From positions 1,177,373-1,241,372 of the forward strand of contig NZ_BRZA01000002.1 of NCBI RefSeq assembly GCF_026012395.1: DNA of 64,000 nt, written 5' to 3'. The notes beneath the pieces are model-generated. The model ran no database searches. It had not been told where the DNA came from and was given only the letters and a program-made list of their open reading frames with translations. Positions 8,387 to 16,726 of this stretch are shown here, piece after piece. The translations under genes and the position numbers were made by a program. Position 1 is the first letter of the stretch. The number at the start of each line of letters is the position of its first letter. The stretch comes from Lysinibacillus piscis. GTDB taxonomy: Bacteria > Bacillota > Bacilli > Bacillales_A > Planococcaceae.

Positions 8387-8635
8387 AATTCCCTCCTAAT
8401 ATCTTAGTCTATTAGAATTATGCTAGGAAATTCGACACACTTCTACTTTATTTGTTCAACAAATTAATATGAAATTCGACATTATCCGATTTATAAATCG
8501 GTAGGGTTATTCGCATTAATAGTGGTGGTTCAACGTAATCATTTAAGAATTGTGAACAAATAAGCGATTCATTATTTATCCATAACAAGTCGATTATTGT
8601 CGAAATGTAAAACTTTTAATTCTGTGATTGGGTAG
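8387..8635. other. Divergent control region between the toxin and ltp-like genes
   Basis: No gene seen. It contains two direct copies of GAAATTCGACA (8427-8437 and 8471-8481) 44 bases apart, and an inverted variant TGTCGAAAT (8598-8606). A related AAATTCGACA occurs at 16475-16484, just upstream of the cargo membrane gene inside the tail operon. The repeats may be a regulator binding site shared by cargo genes. Confidence 0.4.
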
Positions 8636-8641
8636 TATAAT
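8636..8641 (+). promoter_or_regulatory. Minus 10 element of the ltp-like gene
   Basis: TATAAT about 70 bases before the start codon; the minus 35 match is weak. The leader that follows holds a small GAGGAA/TTCCTC hairpin ahead of the AAAGGAG ribosome site. Confidence 0.45.
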
Positions 8642-8707
8642 TTAGCCATACTTACAATGGAGGAAGTTAAATTCCTCTACACTAGATTCAAAAGGAGATG
8701 TTACATA

Positions 8708-9268
8708 ATGAAAAAGTTTTTTAAAATCGGCTGTTTTGGATTTATTGCTTTAATCATCCTAGGCGCTATTATTGGCGCACTTGGAGGCGGGGATGACGCA
8801 ATAAAAGAAAGTGACAGCATTGATAAAAAGGTTGAAACATCAGTTAAACCTCAAACAAAGTCAGAAGAAACTGAGGAAGAAAAAGCTGCACGCGAAGCTA
8901 AGTTAGCAGAAGAAAAAGCTAAAGCTGATGAAGAAGCAGAGGCTAAAGCAAAAGAAGAAAGTATCCCTAGAGAATATAAATCGGCTCTAAAAAAAGCAGA
9001 GACATATGCAAAAACTATGCAAATGTCGAAGGCAGGAATTTATGAACAATTAACATCAGAATATGGGGAAGGTTTCCCTGCGGAAGCTGCTCAATATGCA
9101 ATTGATAATATTGTATTTGATTGGAAAGAAAATGCATTGAAAAAAGCAGAAACATATGCAGAGATGATGCAAATGTCAGATTCAGCTATTTATGAGCAAT
9201 TGATTTCTGAACATGGCGAAAAATTCACTCCTGAAGAAGCCCAATACGCTATAGATAATTTAAAATAA
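8708..9268 (+). CDS. Ltp-like surface protein, probable superinfection exclusion factor
   Basis: 186 residues from the ATG at 8708, chosen because AAAGGAG lies 8 bases upstream; an upstream in-frame ATG has no site. A membrane anchor (about residues 5-27) is followed by an acidic, Lys/Glu/Ala-rich stalk (about 45-85) and two tandem repeats of about 45 residues, each reading ALKKAETYAxxMQMSxxxIYEQL and ending EAAQYAIDN or EEAQYAIDN. These are host cell surface-exposed lipoprotein (Ltp) domains. In Streptococcus phage TP-J34 the Ltp protein blocks DNA entry of related phages. Here the anchor lacks a clear lipobox Cys. It is transcribed opposite to the lytic genes, as expected for expression in the lysogen. 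Confidence 0.75.
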   Translation: MKKFFKIGCFGFIALIILGAIIGALGGGDDAIKESDSIDKKVETSVKPQTKSEETEEEKAAREAKLAEEKAKADEEAEAKAKEESIPREYKSALKKAETYAKTMQMSKAGIYEQLTSEYGEGFPAEAAQYAIDNIVFDWKENALKKAETYAEMMQMSDSAIYEQLISEHGEKFTPEEAQYAIDNLK

Positions 9269-9423
9269 AAAATAGCTCACTTTCCACAGTTATACACAAA
9301 AAGTATAGTCACTCAACTTAGTCGCTTTTTTATTAAAATTAGACGATTTTTATTGCGATAAATACGCACCCAAATAGTGAAAGTTGTTTTTAGAAGATTT
9401 TCAAAGTATTAGGAGGAGAAATC

Positions 9424-10422
9424 ATGAAGAAATATTTTTTAATTTTTATTTTAGTTATTTCTATGTTTAGTTTGTCTTTATTTACAAATAATTCTATTGA
9501 GGTTAAAGCAGCTTCTATTGGATACCAGCTTTTACAACCAGAAAAAGGATGGAAGAGATACGAAAATACAGATCCTCATTTTAAATATATTGGAAATTGG
9601 GAATTATGGTTCCAACCAAACGGATATAGACTAAGTGGTGAAAATGGACATCTGAGTTCAAAGGTTGCTAAAGATAAAATAGTTTTTAAAGCTAAAACAA
9701 CTAAGATTAGGTTCATTGGTTGGGGAAGTATGACAGATTCAGCTATTTCCGAAAAAACAAAAATAACTATAGATGGTATTCCTTATTATTTTTCTAATAA
9801 AGTAGGATCTCCGACTGGTGCTAAGTTACTTTTTGAAAAGATAGGTTTAGAAAATATTGAACATACTATCGAAATAGAGAATGATGATTTGGGTAAATTT
9901 TTTATTTTAGATGCGATTGATATTGATTCTGATGGTAGTCTTGTAGATGAAGTATTTATTGAAAAATCAATTACATTAGACAAAAATTCTTTAGAGCTAT
10001 TAGAAGGCAGCCAAGATACATTAACTGCTATAGTTACTCCAGATACAGCTAAAGTAATTTGGACAAGTAGCGACGAATCGATTGCTACCGTAGATCAGAA
10101 TGGTAATGTAACTGCTATTCGCGAAGGCACTGCAATCATTACAGCAACAATTGAAAATACAGATATTTCGGCAATAGGTACAGTTATTGTTAAGAAACCA
10201 AACAATGACTTCTCAAGTGCGATTCTAAGTATCACTTTGGTGAATGGTATAACTAAAGAATATGATGTAACGAATACCGTATTAAACAATTACTTAAATT
10301 GGTTTGATAATGCTCAAGGTACTTCAACATTCAAATTTTCAAAATCCATTTCACCTTATAAAAAGGTAACTGAATATATCGTACACGATAAAATTGCTTC
10401 ATTTGAAGTAAGAGAATACTAG
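9424..10422 (+). CDS. Secreted protein with a bacterial Ig-like (BIG2) domain
   Basis: 332 residues with an excellent ribosome site (AGGAGGAG). A signal peptide (about 1-29) is followed by a beta-rich region (about 35-180) that could be a carbohydrate-binding sandwich (VSKDKIVFKAKTTKIRFIG-like core), a BIG2 Ig-like domain (about 188-258, with WTSSDESIATVDQNGNVTA) and a C-terminal 70-residue module. The protein is probably exported and surface-associated. It is monocistronic with a strong terminator, and a lysogenic-conversion gene by position. Substrate and role are unknown. Confidence 0.65.
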   Translation: MKKYFLIFILVISMFSLSLFTNNSIEVKAASIGYQLLQPEKGWKRYENTDPHFKYIGNWELWFQPNGYRLSGENGHLSSKVAKDKIVFKAKTTKIRFIGWGSMTDSAISEKTKITIDGIPYYFSNKVGSPTGAKLLFEKIGLENIEHTIEIENDDLGKFFILDAIDIDSDGSLVDEVFIEKSITLDKNSLELLEGSQDTLTAIVTPDTAKVIWTSSDESIATVDQNGNVTAIREGTAIITATIENTDISAIGTVIVKKPNNDFSSAILSITLVNGITKEYDVTNTVLNNYLNWFDNAQGTSTFKFSKSISPYKKVTEYIVHDKIASFEVREY

Positions 10423-10429
10423 ATGAAAA

Positions 10430-10463
10430 AAAGCCTAGGCTCAAACTTGAGTTCCTAGGCTTT
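10430..10463. terminator. Strong bidirectional terminator
   Basis: AAGCCTAGG / CCTAGGCTT perfect arms, with an additional inner CTCAA/TTGAG pairing, flanked by an A-tract and TTT. It ends the BIG2 gene on the plus strand and could also end the opposing gene at 10521. Confidence 0.85.
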
Positions 10464-10520
10464 ACTCATTGAATTATTCAGAAGTACTTTAACTTGATTA
10501 CTTTATCTATAAATAAAAAT

Positions 10521-11114
10521 TTATTTGGTCTTCTTTTTAATTTTCAATGGCTTCTTAGTCTGTTTATTTTCGGTAGTTTCTCCAAGAATATCTTTCATAT
10601 TTTTTATGTTCATATTCACATATTCTTGGTCAATTGTTACAGTGCCTTTAGGTAACATGAACGCATCCACAACTTCCCACTTGTATTTTGTATATGTCGT
10701 GACTACTACAAATTCATCACCATCTTTTAATGTTTTTGAATCAATTCCCAATTTTTTTAATTTTGTTAAATGTTCAGGTAAATAAAAAGATTCCATCCTG
10801 CCATATATTTTTCCCTTTTCATCTACGAAACCACTATATCCGAACAATTCTTCTTTTGGTTTTATTCTATTTTGTAATGTTGTTACTGTATCTTGAAAGT
10901 CTCTACTGAAATATAAAGCATCAAAACGGTAGTCGTTATTTAATACATCACCATATCTTTCAGACAAAATAGGCAAAAACTTTTTGAAATAATTTTGATT
11001 TAGTTGAGGTGCATTGAATGATTCCGCATGAGCTGCTGTGTTCGTGTATAAAAACCCAGTAGCAGTTACTCCGATTGCTAATACACTTGATAAAACTGTT
11101 CTTTTGATATTCAT
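10521..11114 (-). CDS. Small secreted protein, unknown function
   Basis: 197 residues from the ATG at 11114 (AAAAGGGG 9 bases upstream). An upstream extension of the frame has no ribosome site and covers the promoter. The signal peptide (about 1-31, ending AAHA) is followed by a mature domain with repeated mentions of Phe/Tyr/Leu and a basic tail (LKIKKKTK). No family recognised. It has its own extended minus 10 promoter and lies between two terminators, so it is an independent cargo unit. Confidence 0.65.
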   Translation of the reverse strand: MNIKRTVLSSVLAIGVTATGFLYTNTAAHAESFNAPQLNQNYFKKFLPILSERYGDVLNNDYRFDALYFSRDFQDTVTTLQNRIKPKEELFGYSGFVDEKGKIYGRMESFYLPEHLTKLKKLGIDSKTLKDGDEFVVVTTYTKYKWEVVDAFMLPKGTVTIDQEYVNMNIKNMKDILGETTENKQTKKPLKIKKKTK

Positions 11115-11160
11115 GTTATATCTACCCCTTTTGAATTTAATACTTTCAGAAATTAATTTC

Positions 11161-11169
11161 ATTATACCA
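11161..11169 (-). promoter_or_regulatory. Extended minus 10 promoter of the secreted cargo gene
   Basis: On the minus strand TGGTATAAT, an extended minus 10 element, 47 bases upstream of the start codon. The minus 35 is weak, as is common for this promoter type. Confidence 0.6.
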
Positions 11170-11214
11170 ATAAGATATGTATTCTTATAATCCTTTTTAT
11201 CACAACATATAAAA

Positions 11215-11254
11215 AAAGCCATCACTTCCACTTTTTTAAGGAAGTAATGGCTTT
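11215..11254 (-). terminator. Terminator after the lysis genes
   Basis: AAAGCCATCACTTCC / GGAAGTAATGGCTTT, 15-bp arms with one mismatch, with TTTTTTTATATG following on the minus strand. It lies right after the amidase stop codon and marks the end of the late operon. Confidence 0.88.
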
Positions 11255-11258
11255 GATA

Positions 11259-12005
11259 TTACTTAACTGTCCGATTAACATATGCAATGCTGTAACCGAT
11301 TAAATCAGCATCGCTATAGTTATTAACCTTTTCATCTGTATGATATTTTGCGTCAAATACACCTTCCTTACAGGCACGTTTGATTAATTCACGTGCCTCT
11401 TTACGTCCTGTTTCATTTAATAATTCCATTGTCTTTTCCTCCTTTTTTTCTAGTTCTTTTTTTGAAATTTTATATCCAATATGCTCCGCTAATACCACCG
11501 CTATAGACTGGCAAATAGCTTCAAAATTTTTGTCTAACAATTTTACATCTTCTTTGCTATTAACAAAGCCAAACTCGATTAAAATTGCTGGTTCGTATGT
11601 GGAAACTAATACACCTAAATTCGTGCGCTTTTTAGCACCCCTATTTTTTAATCCCCCAGCACTACAAATAGCATCTACTACCTGTTTTGCAACCGTAGCT
11701 TGGTCGTAATATAGCACCTCTGCACCGATACTCTGTTCTGTCATAAATACGCTTGCATTGAGATGACCAGATACAATAAATCCATTGCGATCTTGATTAT
11801 GGTGATTAATAAAATTGTTAATATTTTGATTTTGATTTTTAGAAGTTTTATCCTCGTAAAATGTTGCTGGTACTCTATTAGCTATCAAGATGTCATAAAT
11901 ACGCTTGATAAACTTACGTGCATATTGCACTTCATCCACAATCCCATGCGCTCCTGTTCGGTCTCCATAATGACCTACATGTAACTCAATTTTTGTCGGT
12001 TTCAT
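11259..12005 (-). CDS. N-acetylmuramoyl-L-alanine amidase endolysin (Amidase_3)
   Basis: 248 residues. Residues 1-175 are an Amidase_3 zinc hydrolase: HVGHYGDRTG near the start, SGHLNAS (zinc His, about residue 80) and the catalytic Glu in ILIEFGFVNS (about 160). It cleaves the amide bond between muramic acid and peptide to release virions. A Glu/Lys-rich linker (about 182-192) leads to a 55-residue C-terminal module that may bind the wall. GGAGG precedes the ATG. It follows the holin and XhlA genes and ends the late operon. Confidence 0.92.
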   Translation of the reverse strand: MKPTKIELHVGHYGDRTGAHGIVDEVQYARKFIKRIYDILIANRVPATFYEDKTSKNQNQNINNFINHHNQDRNGFIVSGHLNASVFMTEQSIGAEVLYYDQATVAKQVVDAICSAGGLKNRGAKKRTNLGVLVSTYEPAILIEFGFVNSKEDVKLLDKNFEAICQSIAVVLAEHIGYKISKKELEKKEEKTMELLNETGRKEARELIKRACKEGVFDAKYHTDEKVNNYSDADLIGYSIAYVNRTVK

Positions 12006-12007
12006 TT

Positions 12008-12190
12008 TTATTTACCTCCTTTGTCTAATGCTGTACTGCGTCCGAAATAATAGCCAATCACCATCGTGATAATACTCTCAATATAATCAGCACTTACCAT
12101 CGCTCGAACAGCTAAATAAATAAAAAGAAGTGCAAAAGCTAATGTTACTAGCTTCCGCACCTCTATAAGAGCTACTAATTTATTTTTCAA
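12008..12190 (-). CDS. Putative holin
   Basis: A 60-residue protein starting at a TTG behind GGAGGAAC. Two hydrophobic segments (about 13-32 and 36-50) with a charged N-terminus and a basic tail give a class II holin topology. It lies between XhlA and the endolysin, 3 bases from the latter. Holins time the lysis by permeabilising the membrane. Family identity is inferred from position and topology. Confidence 0.7.
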   Translation of the reverse strand: MKNKLVALIEVRKLVTLAFALLFIYLAVRAMVSADYIESIITMVIGYYFGRSTALDKGGK

Positions 12191-12201
12191 AATGGTTCCT
12201 C

Positions 12202-12447
12202 CTAACTTACCTTAATAATTAATGCCATAAGCGCCACTATAACCACACCAATAATCGAGGTTCCCGCCCAAAAAACGATTCTGTCCAATTTATCAATCCG
12301 TAAATGAGCTGACTTTGTGCTTGCTAACGCTTCATTTGCTGTGTTTTCAGCTTTATCGGCTGTATCACGAGTTTGAGCAAACCCATCTAACTTACCATTG
12401 ATTTCTCCAAGCTTTTCATACACATCTCTTACTAACTCTTCTCCCAT
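12202..12447 (-). CDS. XhlA family hemolysin-like protein
   Basis: 81 residues: a cytoplasmic helical part (about 1-52, with LGEINGKLD and AHLRIDKLDRI) and one C-terminal membrane helix (about 55-78). This matches XhlA of PBSX and related prophages, which cooperates with the holin in lysis. The AGGAGGG ribosome site is good. Confidence 0.85.
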   Translation of the reverse strand: MGEELVRDVYEKLGEINGKLDGFAQTRDTADKAENTANEALASTKSAHLRIDKLDRIVFWAGTSIIGVVIVALMALIIKVS

Positions 12448-12471
12448 AAGACACCCTCCTTTTCACATGAT

Positions 12472-12502
12472 AAAAACCCTCCACAGTAAAGATGTGGAAG
12501 GC
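12472..12502 (-). terminator. Terminator after the DUF4046 gene
   Basis: CCTTCCACA / TGTGGAGGG arms read on the minus strand, followed by TTTTTATC. Placed between the DUF4046 gene and the lysis genes, so lysis genes need readthrough or an anti-termination signal, or a promoter of their own. Confidence 0.8.
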
Positions 12503-12509
12503 TATACTT

Positions 12510-13043
12510 TTAAACTTTATCTTTAACTCTTGTATGAATTTGAAATCGCTTGATTACTGCTGTACGTGTAAGTCCATCTGGGTATGCAGCTATCAGAGCC
12601 TCACTTAAATTGTGAGGGAAAATAGTTTGAAACATACCACTTAAACCATATTTCTCAAACGTGTCAACTCTCAATTGGTCATTATCATTTAATTTTTCTT
12701 CCAGTAACCAATGGATTGCTTCAATTGCCTTATCCTCTGTCCAAAAATTCTTTGGTGTACTTTTTAATTCCCACTCTTTTAAACGACCAGGAAAGGCTGC
12801 ATCAAAAGCTCGATAAGGGCTATCATCATAAACAGTGGTTAGCATTCCCTTTAACTTGTATTGAACAAATACTGTCTTATTTAACTTTAGCTTTATATCA
12901 TCATCTGTCCATTTAAGCACATTGTCAATTAGATATCTAGTACAAAATACAGCATTTGAAATATCTGACCACGTGTTGGAGGGAAAACGAGATTTTTGAC
13001 CACTTAAAATTTGTTGATATATCTGTGTGATTTTATTTTCCAT
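12510..13043 (-). CDS. DUF4046 family protein
   Basis: 177 residues, soluble. Two related halves (about 20-100 and 100-160) share a pattern of xxLxGMLxTxFxxSxxxAxxAxPxxL, seen as KGMLTTVYDDSPYRAFDAAFP and SGMFQTIFPHNLSEALIAAYP. This is typical of DUF4046, a family found in Bacillales genomes and phages. No function assigned. It sits between tail and lysis genes and is bounded by terminators on both sides, so it may be an independent cargo unit. Confidence 0.7.
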   Translation of the reverse strand: MENKITQIYQQILSGQKSRFPSNTWSDISNAVFCTRYLIDNVLKWTDDDIKLKLNKTVFVQYKLKGMLTTVYDDSPYRAFDAAFPGRLKEWELKSTPKNFWTEDKAIEAIHWLLEEKLNDNDQLRVDTFEKYGLSGMFQTIFPHNLSEALIAAYPDGLTRTAVIKRFQIHTRVKDKV

Positions 13044-13104
13044 AATTCGTTATAACCTCTTATTACTTTTTAAGTAACAATTATAACTAATATTTTGAAA
13101 TATA

Positions 13105-13130
13105 AAAAGCACCCCCTACTGAGAGTGCTC
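13105..13130 (-). terminator. Terminator after the small gene at 13138
   Basis: AGCAC / GTGCT stem with a further GC pair, followed on the minus strand by TTTTTATAT. Confidence 0.7.
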
Positions 13131-13137
13131 TGACTAC

Positions 13138-13341
13138 TTAATTTTTAACTGGCTCTTTCCCTACATATAAAAATGAAGTAACCATTCTTCCTGTTTCATT
13201 CAAAATTTCATTCGCTAGCTTTTGAGCAATAACAGAAGGATCCACAAAATTTGGACTTTCTTTTGTAGAAATATATTCATCCGATTTCTCTTTACCATCT
13301 TGTCTATACAAGTATCCACACTTCAAATGAACCTTCCCCAT
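13138..13341 (-). CDS. Small phage protein, unknown
   Basis: 67 residues from the second ATG of the frame (13341), which has GGGAGG 8 bases upstream. Basic, soluble, with a YLYRQDGK start region and ending FLYVGKEPVKN. No family recognised. Last gene before a terminator at the distal end of the tail module. Confidence 0.55.
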   Translation of the reverse strand: MGKVHLKCGYLYRQDGKEKSDEYISTKESPNFVDPSVIAQKLANEILNETGRMVTSFLYVGKEPVKN

Positions 13342-13418
13342 AAACATACCTCCCTTTTAATTACCAATATTCGATACAAAAGAGGTATATCCTTCTAATT
13401 TTTACAATAAAAATAACG

Positions 13419-13781
13419 TTAAGCATTTGCTTGCGTTTCTTCAGCATATTGATAGGCGTTACGGTTAATTAATGTACCATTAAAAGCGAAGTAATTATTT
13501 TTATTTACTTCATTCGTTATAAAATCTAGTGCTACATTAACATCAGCTACTTGTAAATAAATCAACACACTATTGATGTTTACAACCAAATTAGCATTCT
13601 CTTTTTTTGTAAGTGATTCTTTTGGAATCACGGCTGCAATCAAATGTTTGGATAAACTTTTCTGTCCTACTCTTACTGCTAATGTTGTATTTTTATTTGC
13701 AAGTGCAGCAACAAGACTAGTGTCTACAGATGATGTGGAAACATAGTTTCCATCCATCATGATAATAAAGTATTCATTCAT
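13419..13781 (-). CDS. Phage tail-region protein, unknown
   Basis: 120 residues with AAAGGAG before the ATG. Begins MNEYFIIMMDGNYV. No membrane helix or known motif. It follows the tail spike gene by 25 bases in the same direction and is probably a small tail accessory or a receptor-binding cofactor; this is inferred from position only. Confidence 0.55.
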   Translation of the reverse strand: MNEYFIIMMDGNYVSTSSVDTSLVAALANKNTTLAVRVGQKSLSKHLIAAVIPKESLTKKENANLVVNINSVLIYLQVADVNVALDFITNEVNKNNYFAFNGTLINRNAYQYAEETQANA

Positions 13782-13806
13782 TTTAAATATCTCCTTTGTA
13801 ATTAAA

Positions 13807-15663
13807 TTAAGATAGCGTTAAATAGCCTATATCAGCCCCATATCGTCTAAATACCATAACTTTAGGGTTGTTAGTACTTTGTGTAATTGATAAGCCTTGT
13901 GTACTTGAAGCAACAAAACCATTTAGATTTGTCACATAGGCATTTTGAAAATCTACTACACCTGAAAAATTAGTTCCGCCTATCATATCTATGCCATTCC
14001 ATGCTTCAATCGCTAGCCCTCCACCACCAGTTGTAATAGTTGTCATGTCTGAAAATATTATTTGATGTCCAATGCTTATGTTACTACTCACATCAATAGT
14101 TGTAGCACCTGTGATGCTACCATTACCAGTAATATTTCCGTTAACAAACACAGCACCGTTAAAATTAATTTTTTGCGCATCAATCGTAACAGAATACGGA
14201 TCTTGGTTAATCTTACTTACAATCGATGCACCAGTGTAGTCCGTGATAGAAACCTTTTGCGAAATCAGCGCTGCTTGTTGCGTAATGCTTGATTGTGCAC
14301 TACTCATTTGAGTATTTAACCCACCAATTTGCGAGCTGTGAGAGGTGACAGTAGATTGTATACTACTAGCTGTAATATCTAATCTAGCAACGTCTTGGCG
14401 CACATTGCTGATATTATTACTTATCGTTGTGACTTCTGAACTTACTTCAGCTCGAATTTGTGCTGCTGTTTGAGAGATAGACGAGCTCAGACGTGTTTCC
14501 ATGCTATCCATGCCTGTATTGATATTTGTGATATGCTGCGTCATTTCGGTTCGAATTTCACGAGCTGTCATGCTAATCATGGCGGTGTATTCAGTTGTGA
14601 TATTTCGTTCTAAGTCTGTTACTGTTTCAGATAATTCCCACCGATATTCTCGCTGGATGATTTCCTTCGTTTTATCGATGTTATCATTAACACTTGATTC
14701 CGTGTCTTTGATTTGGTCCTGAAGAATTTCTTCAGCTGTCTTAAAAACATAATTACCAACTGTTGCACTTGTAACAACAAATTCTTCTCCATCCCACTCT
14801 TCACGCACTTTAAGAATACGTGTCACTATAGACAAATCGTCCATTGGTTCGTAAATGGTGTGAATGGTTTCTCCAAGCTCGTGACTTTCACCTAATTGGG
14901 CAATATCTAACTCATAGGAAATATCAATATCTTTGAATTTTTCTTTAGCTCGCTTTTCAGCATCTTCAATAGTTTTGATTCGCTCATCGTTGATAATATC
15001 GCCATAAATTGAACGACTATAGTTGCCTGCAGTTGGAGAAATAAATGTAGCTGTTTCTGTTAAATCATCGCCATAATTAACGATGACATGTGTCACAATA
15101 TTGGTTGATGTTGATTCTTTAGATAGACTTTTAAGATTGTATCCATACCGATATTGTTGCCCATAATCACTACTTAACTTTTTCCTTATGTTGAAAACTT
15201 TGTTTGGCAACAATTCAAACTCTACTTGGATTTTATTGCAAAACTCTTGAAACAATTTCCACACATTATTTCTTCCAAACTCTTTTAGTTCAACATTTGC
15301 AACCACACCACTACTGTCAAAATTCACGGTCCAATCTGTGCCAGCCAGCAATTGATTAAATACTTGTAATGGCGTATAGGAACCTGTCAGCTTTTGATTG
15401 AATGGTACACCTATTAAATCAGTAACAGCATGTAAAGCACTAATATTTTTATAGTGAGTTCTATTAGTCAATTTTTTGATGCGATATTCGTGACCATCTA
15501 TCAAAATTAGCGCTTCATCTTGTAAAAATGGATAGCCAGGATTATTAGCTTCATTGACTACAATCAAGTTCAATTCATGAGCTGAGCTAATTTCTGAATC
15601 TCTACGCGCAGATTGGATATGATTGATTGGATATTCCATTCCGTTTTTTATTACAGTTAGCAA
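13807..15663 (-). CDS. Tail spike/endopeptidase-like minor structural protein
   Basis: 618 residues from a TTG at 15663, which AGGAGG precedes by 6 bases. Residues 1-330 match the prophage endopeptidase tail (baseplate hub) family: LTVIKNGMEYPI start, PLQVFNQLLAGTDWTV and REEWDGEEFVVT. Residues 340-480 form a long coiled coil rich in Ser/Thr/Ile/Gln. The C-terminal part (about 490-618) is Gly-rich beta structure ending in a small globular tip. It forms the tail tip that contacts and opens the cell wall. The gene is separated from the rest of the tail operon by an inserted membrane-protein gene. Confidence 0.85.
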   Translation of the reverse strand: MLTVIKNGMEYPINHIQSARRDSEISSAHELNLIVVNEANNPGYPFLQDEALILIDGHEYRIKKLTNRTHYKNISALHAVTDLIGVPFNQKLTGSYTPLQVFNQLLAGTDWTVNFDSSGVVANVELKEFGRNNVWKLFQEFCNKIQVEFELLPNKVFNIRKKLSSDYGQQYRYGYNLKSLSKESTSTNIVTHVIVNYGDDLTETATFISPTAGNYSRSIYGDIINDERIKTIEDAEKRAKEKFKDIDISYELDIAQLGESHELGETIHTIYEPMDDLSIVTRILKVREEWDGEEFVVTSATVGNYVFKTAEEILQDQIKDTESSVNDNIDKTKEIIQREYRWELSETVTDLERNITTEYTAMISMTAREIRTEMTQHITNINTGMDSMETRLSSSISQTAAQIRAEVSSEVTTISNNISNVRQDVARLDITASSIQSTVTSHSSQIGGLNTQMSSAQSSITQQAALISQKVSITDYTGASIVSKINQDPYSVTIDAQKINFNGAVFVNGNITGNGSITGATTIDVSSNISIGHQIIFSDMTTITTGGGGLAIEAWNGIDMIGGTNFSGVVDFQNAYVTNLNGFVASSTQGLSITQSTNNPKVMVFRRYGADIGYLTLS

Positions 15664-15701
15664 GGTAGCCCTCCTTTCCAGCAAAAATAAAAACAAGCCC
15701 G

Positions 15702-16451
15702 TTATAGAGCTTGCTCAGCCAACTTATCGAATTCTTGTTTACTAGTAAATATTATTAATCCCGTTATCCCTAATCCTTCGCTGATTACAACTAGCACTAT
15801 AAATATATTGAAACTGATATAACCCTTAGAAAATACAAATAGTGCCCCTGCTAAAATAATTAATGCTACACTCATTATTGATATACAGGATGCTTTGATG
15901 AATGTTGTATGACCATATAAATCTTTTTTCTTCTGTCCTGTAACCACAACTTCGACAAATTTACAATTATCATTAAGATCAAAAAAGCAAATTTCATTTT
16001 CTTTTCTTGCAATTATTTTGCCTTGTGGATTTGTTCTTATTACTCGCCATTTTCCATCTGTATTTTCAATGAAAAAATCATAATTTATACCTATAACAAA
16101 CGCTAAAAATCGAAAGAAGTAATGTGTGAGATAAGCTATCGACAATATTAAAATTAAAAAAATAATTAAGTAGGCAAACAACAAAGTATTAAAATCCATG
16201 AAATTACTAAATTGTTTTTCAAATTGTTCGTTTAAAGTGTTGAAAGTAAAGAATACAGAAATAAAAGCAAATATTAAAGAAGGTAATAAGTTTTTTGTTA
16301 ATAGCATTAAAAATTTCTTTTTTGGCGCCATAAGCTTGATTTCAATTTCCGTTACATTAATATTATCAATGAAGTTAATAATTAAATAAGTCAGAATTGG
16401 AATACCTGCAAATGCTCCTTTAAATTGATTCATAGTTTCTAGAATACTCAT
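15702..16451 (-). CDS. Cargo membrane protein inserted in the tail operon
   Basis: 249 residues from the ATG at 16451; an ATG six codons upstream lies inside the ribosome site. About five hydrophobic segments (near 15-32, 50-70, 85-115, 195-215 and 218-240) surround a cytoplasmic loop of about 80 residues (WRVIRTNPQGKIIARKE). No family recognised. It is out of place between tail-tip genes and its ribosome site is inside a 13-bp inverted repeat (16454-16497). Both points suggest a moron with separate expression. A role in superinfection exclusion is possible but unproven. Confidence 0.6.
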   Translation of the reverse strand: MSILETMNQFKGAFAGIPILTYLIINFIDNINVTEIEIKLMAPKKKFLMLLTKNLLPSLIFAFISVFFTFNTLNEQFEKQFSNFMDFNTLLFAYLIIFLILILSIAYLTHYFFRFLAFVIGINYDFFIENTDGKWRVIRTNPQGKIIARKENEICFFDLNDNCKFVEVVVTGQKKKDLYGHTTFIKASCISIMSVALIILAGALFVFSKGYISFNIFIVLVVISEGLGITGLIIFTSKQEFDKLAEQAL

Positions 16452-16453
16452 AA

Positions 16454-16497
16454 AAATATCTCCTTTCATCTACTAAATTCGACAAAAGGAGATATTT
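16454..16497 (-). promoter_or_regulatory. Inverted repeat that can mask the ribosome site of the cargo membrane gene
   Basis: AAATATCTCCTTT / AAAGGAGATATTT, 13 bp perfect with an 18-base loop. On the minus-strand RNA the 3' arm contains the AAAGGAG ribosome site, 8 bases before the ATG at 16451. The fold would hide it in any transcript started upstream, such as the late tail mRNA. Confidence 0.6.
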
Positions 16498-16555
16498 ACC
16501 TTTGATAAAAATTTGATACTTCTAAAAGCCTCATTTACTATACATTTTTTGACTG

Positions 16556-16726
16556 TTACGCCATAGCGTTGATAGTACGATTAGCAATCTCGATTTCCAC
16601 TTCACTGCGGATTGCATAAGTATTACTTCCAACAGCTTTTGTTTCAGGTACTTCCTCAATTACCATACGTTCCGCCATAACAAGTGTTGCATATGATTCC
16701 ACTAATTTTTTCTGTATAACATTCAT
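16556..16726 (-). CDS. Small tail-fibre-associated protein, CD1375-like
   Basis: 56 residues read from codons: starts MNVIQKKLVESYATLVMAER, contains MVIEEVPE and ends TINAMA. A GGAGG is 10 bases before the ATG, which directly abuts the stop of the preceding gene (TAGATG). Small acidic proteins with a VPE motif follow the tail fibre in many Firmicutes phages (CD1375-like); role unknown. Confidence 0.65.
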   Translation of the reverse strand: MNVIQKKLVESYATLVMAERMVIEEVPETKAVGSNTYAIRSEVEIEIANRTINAMA

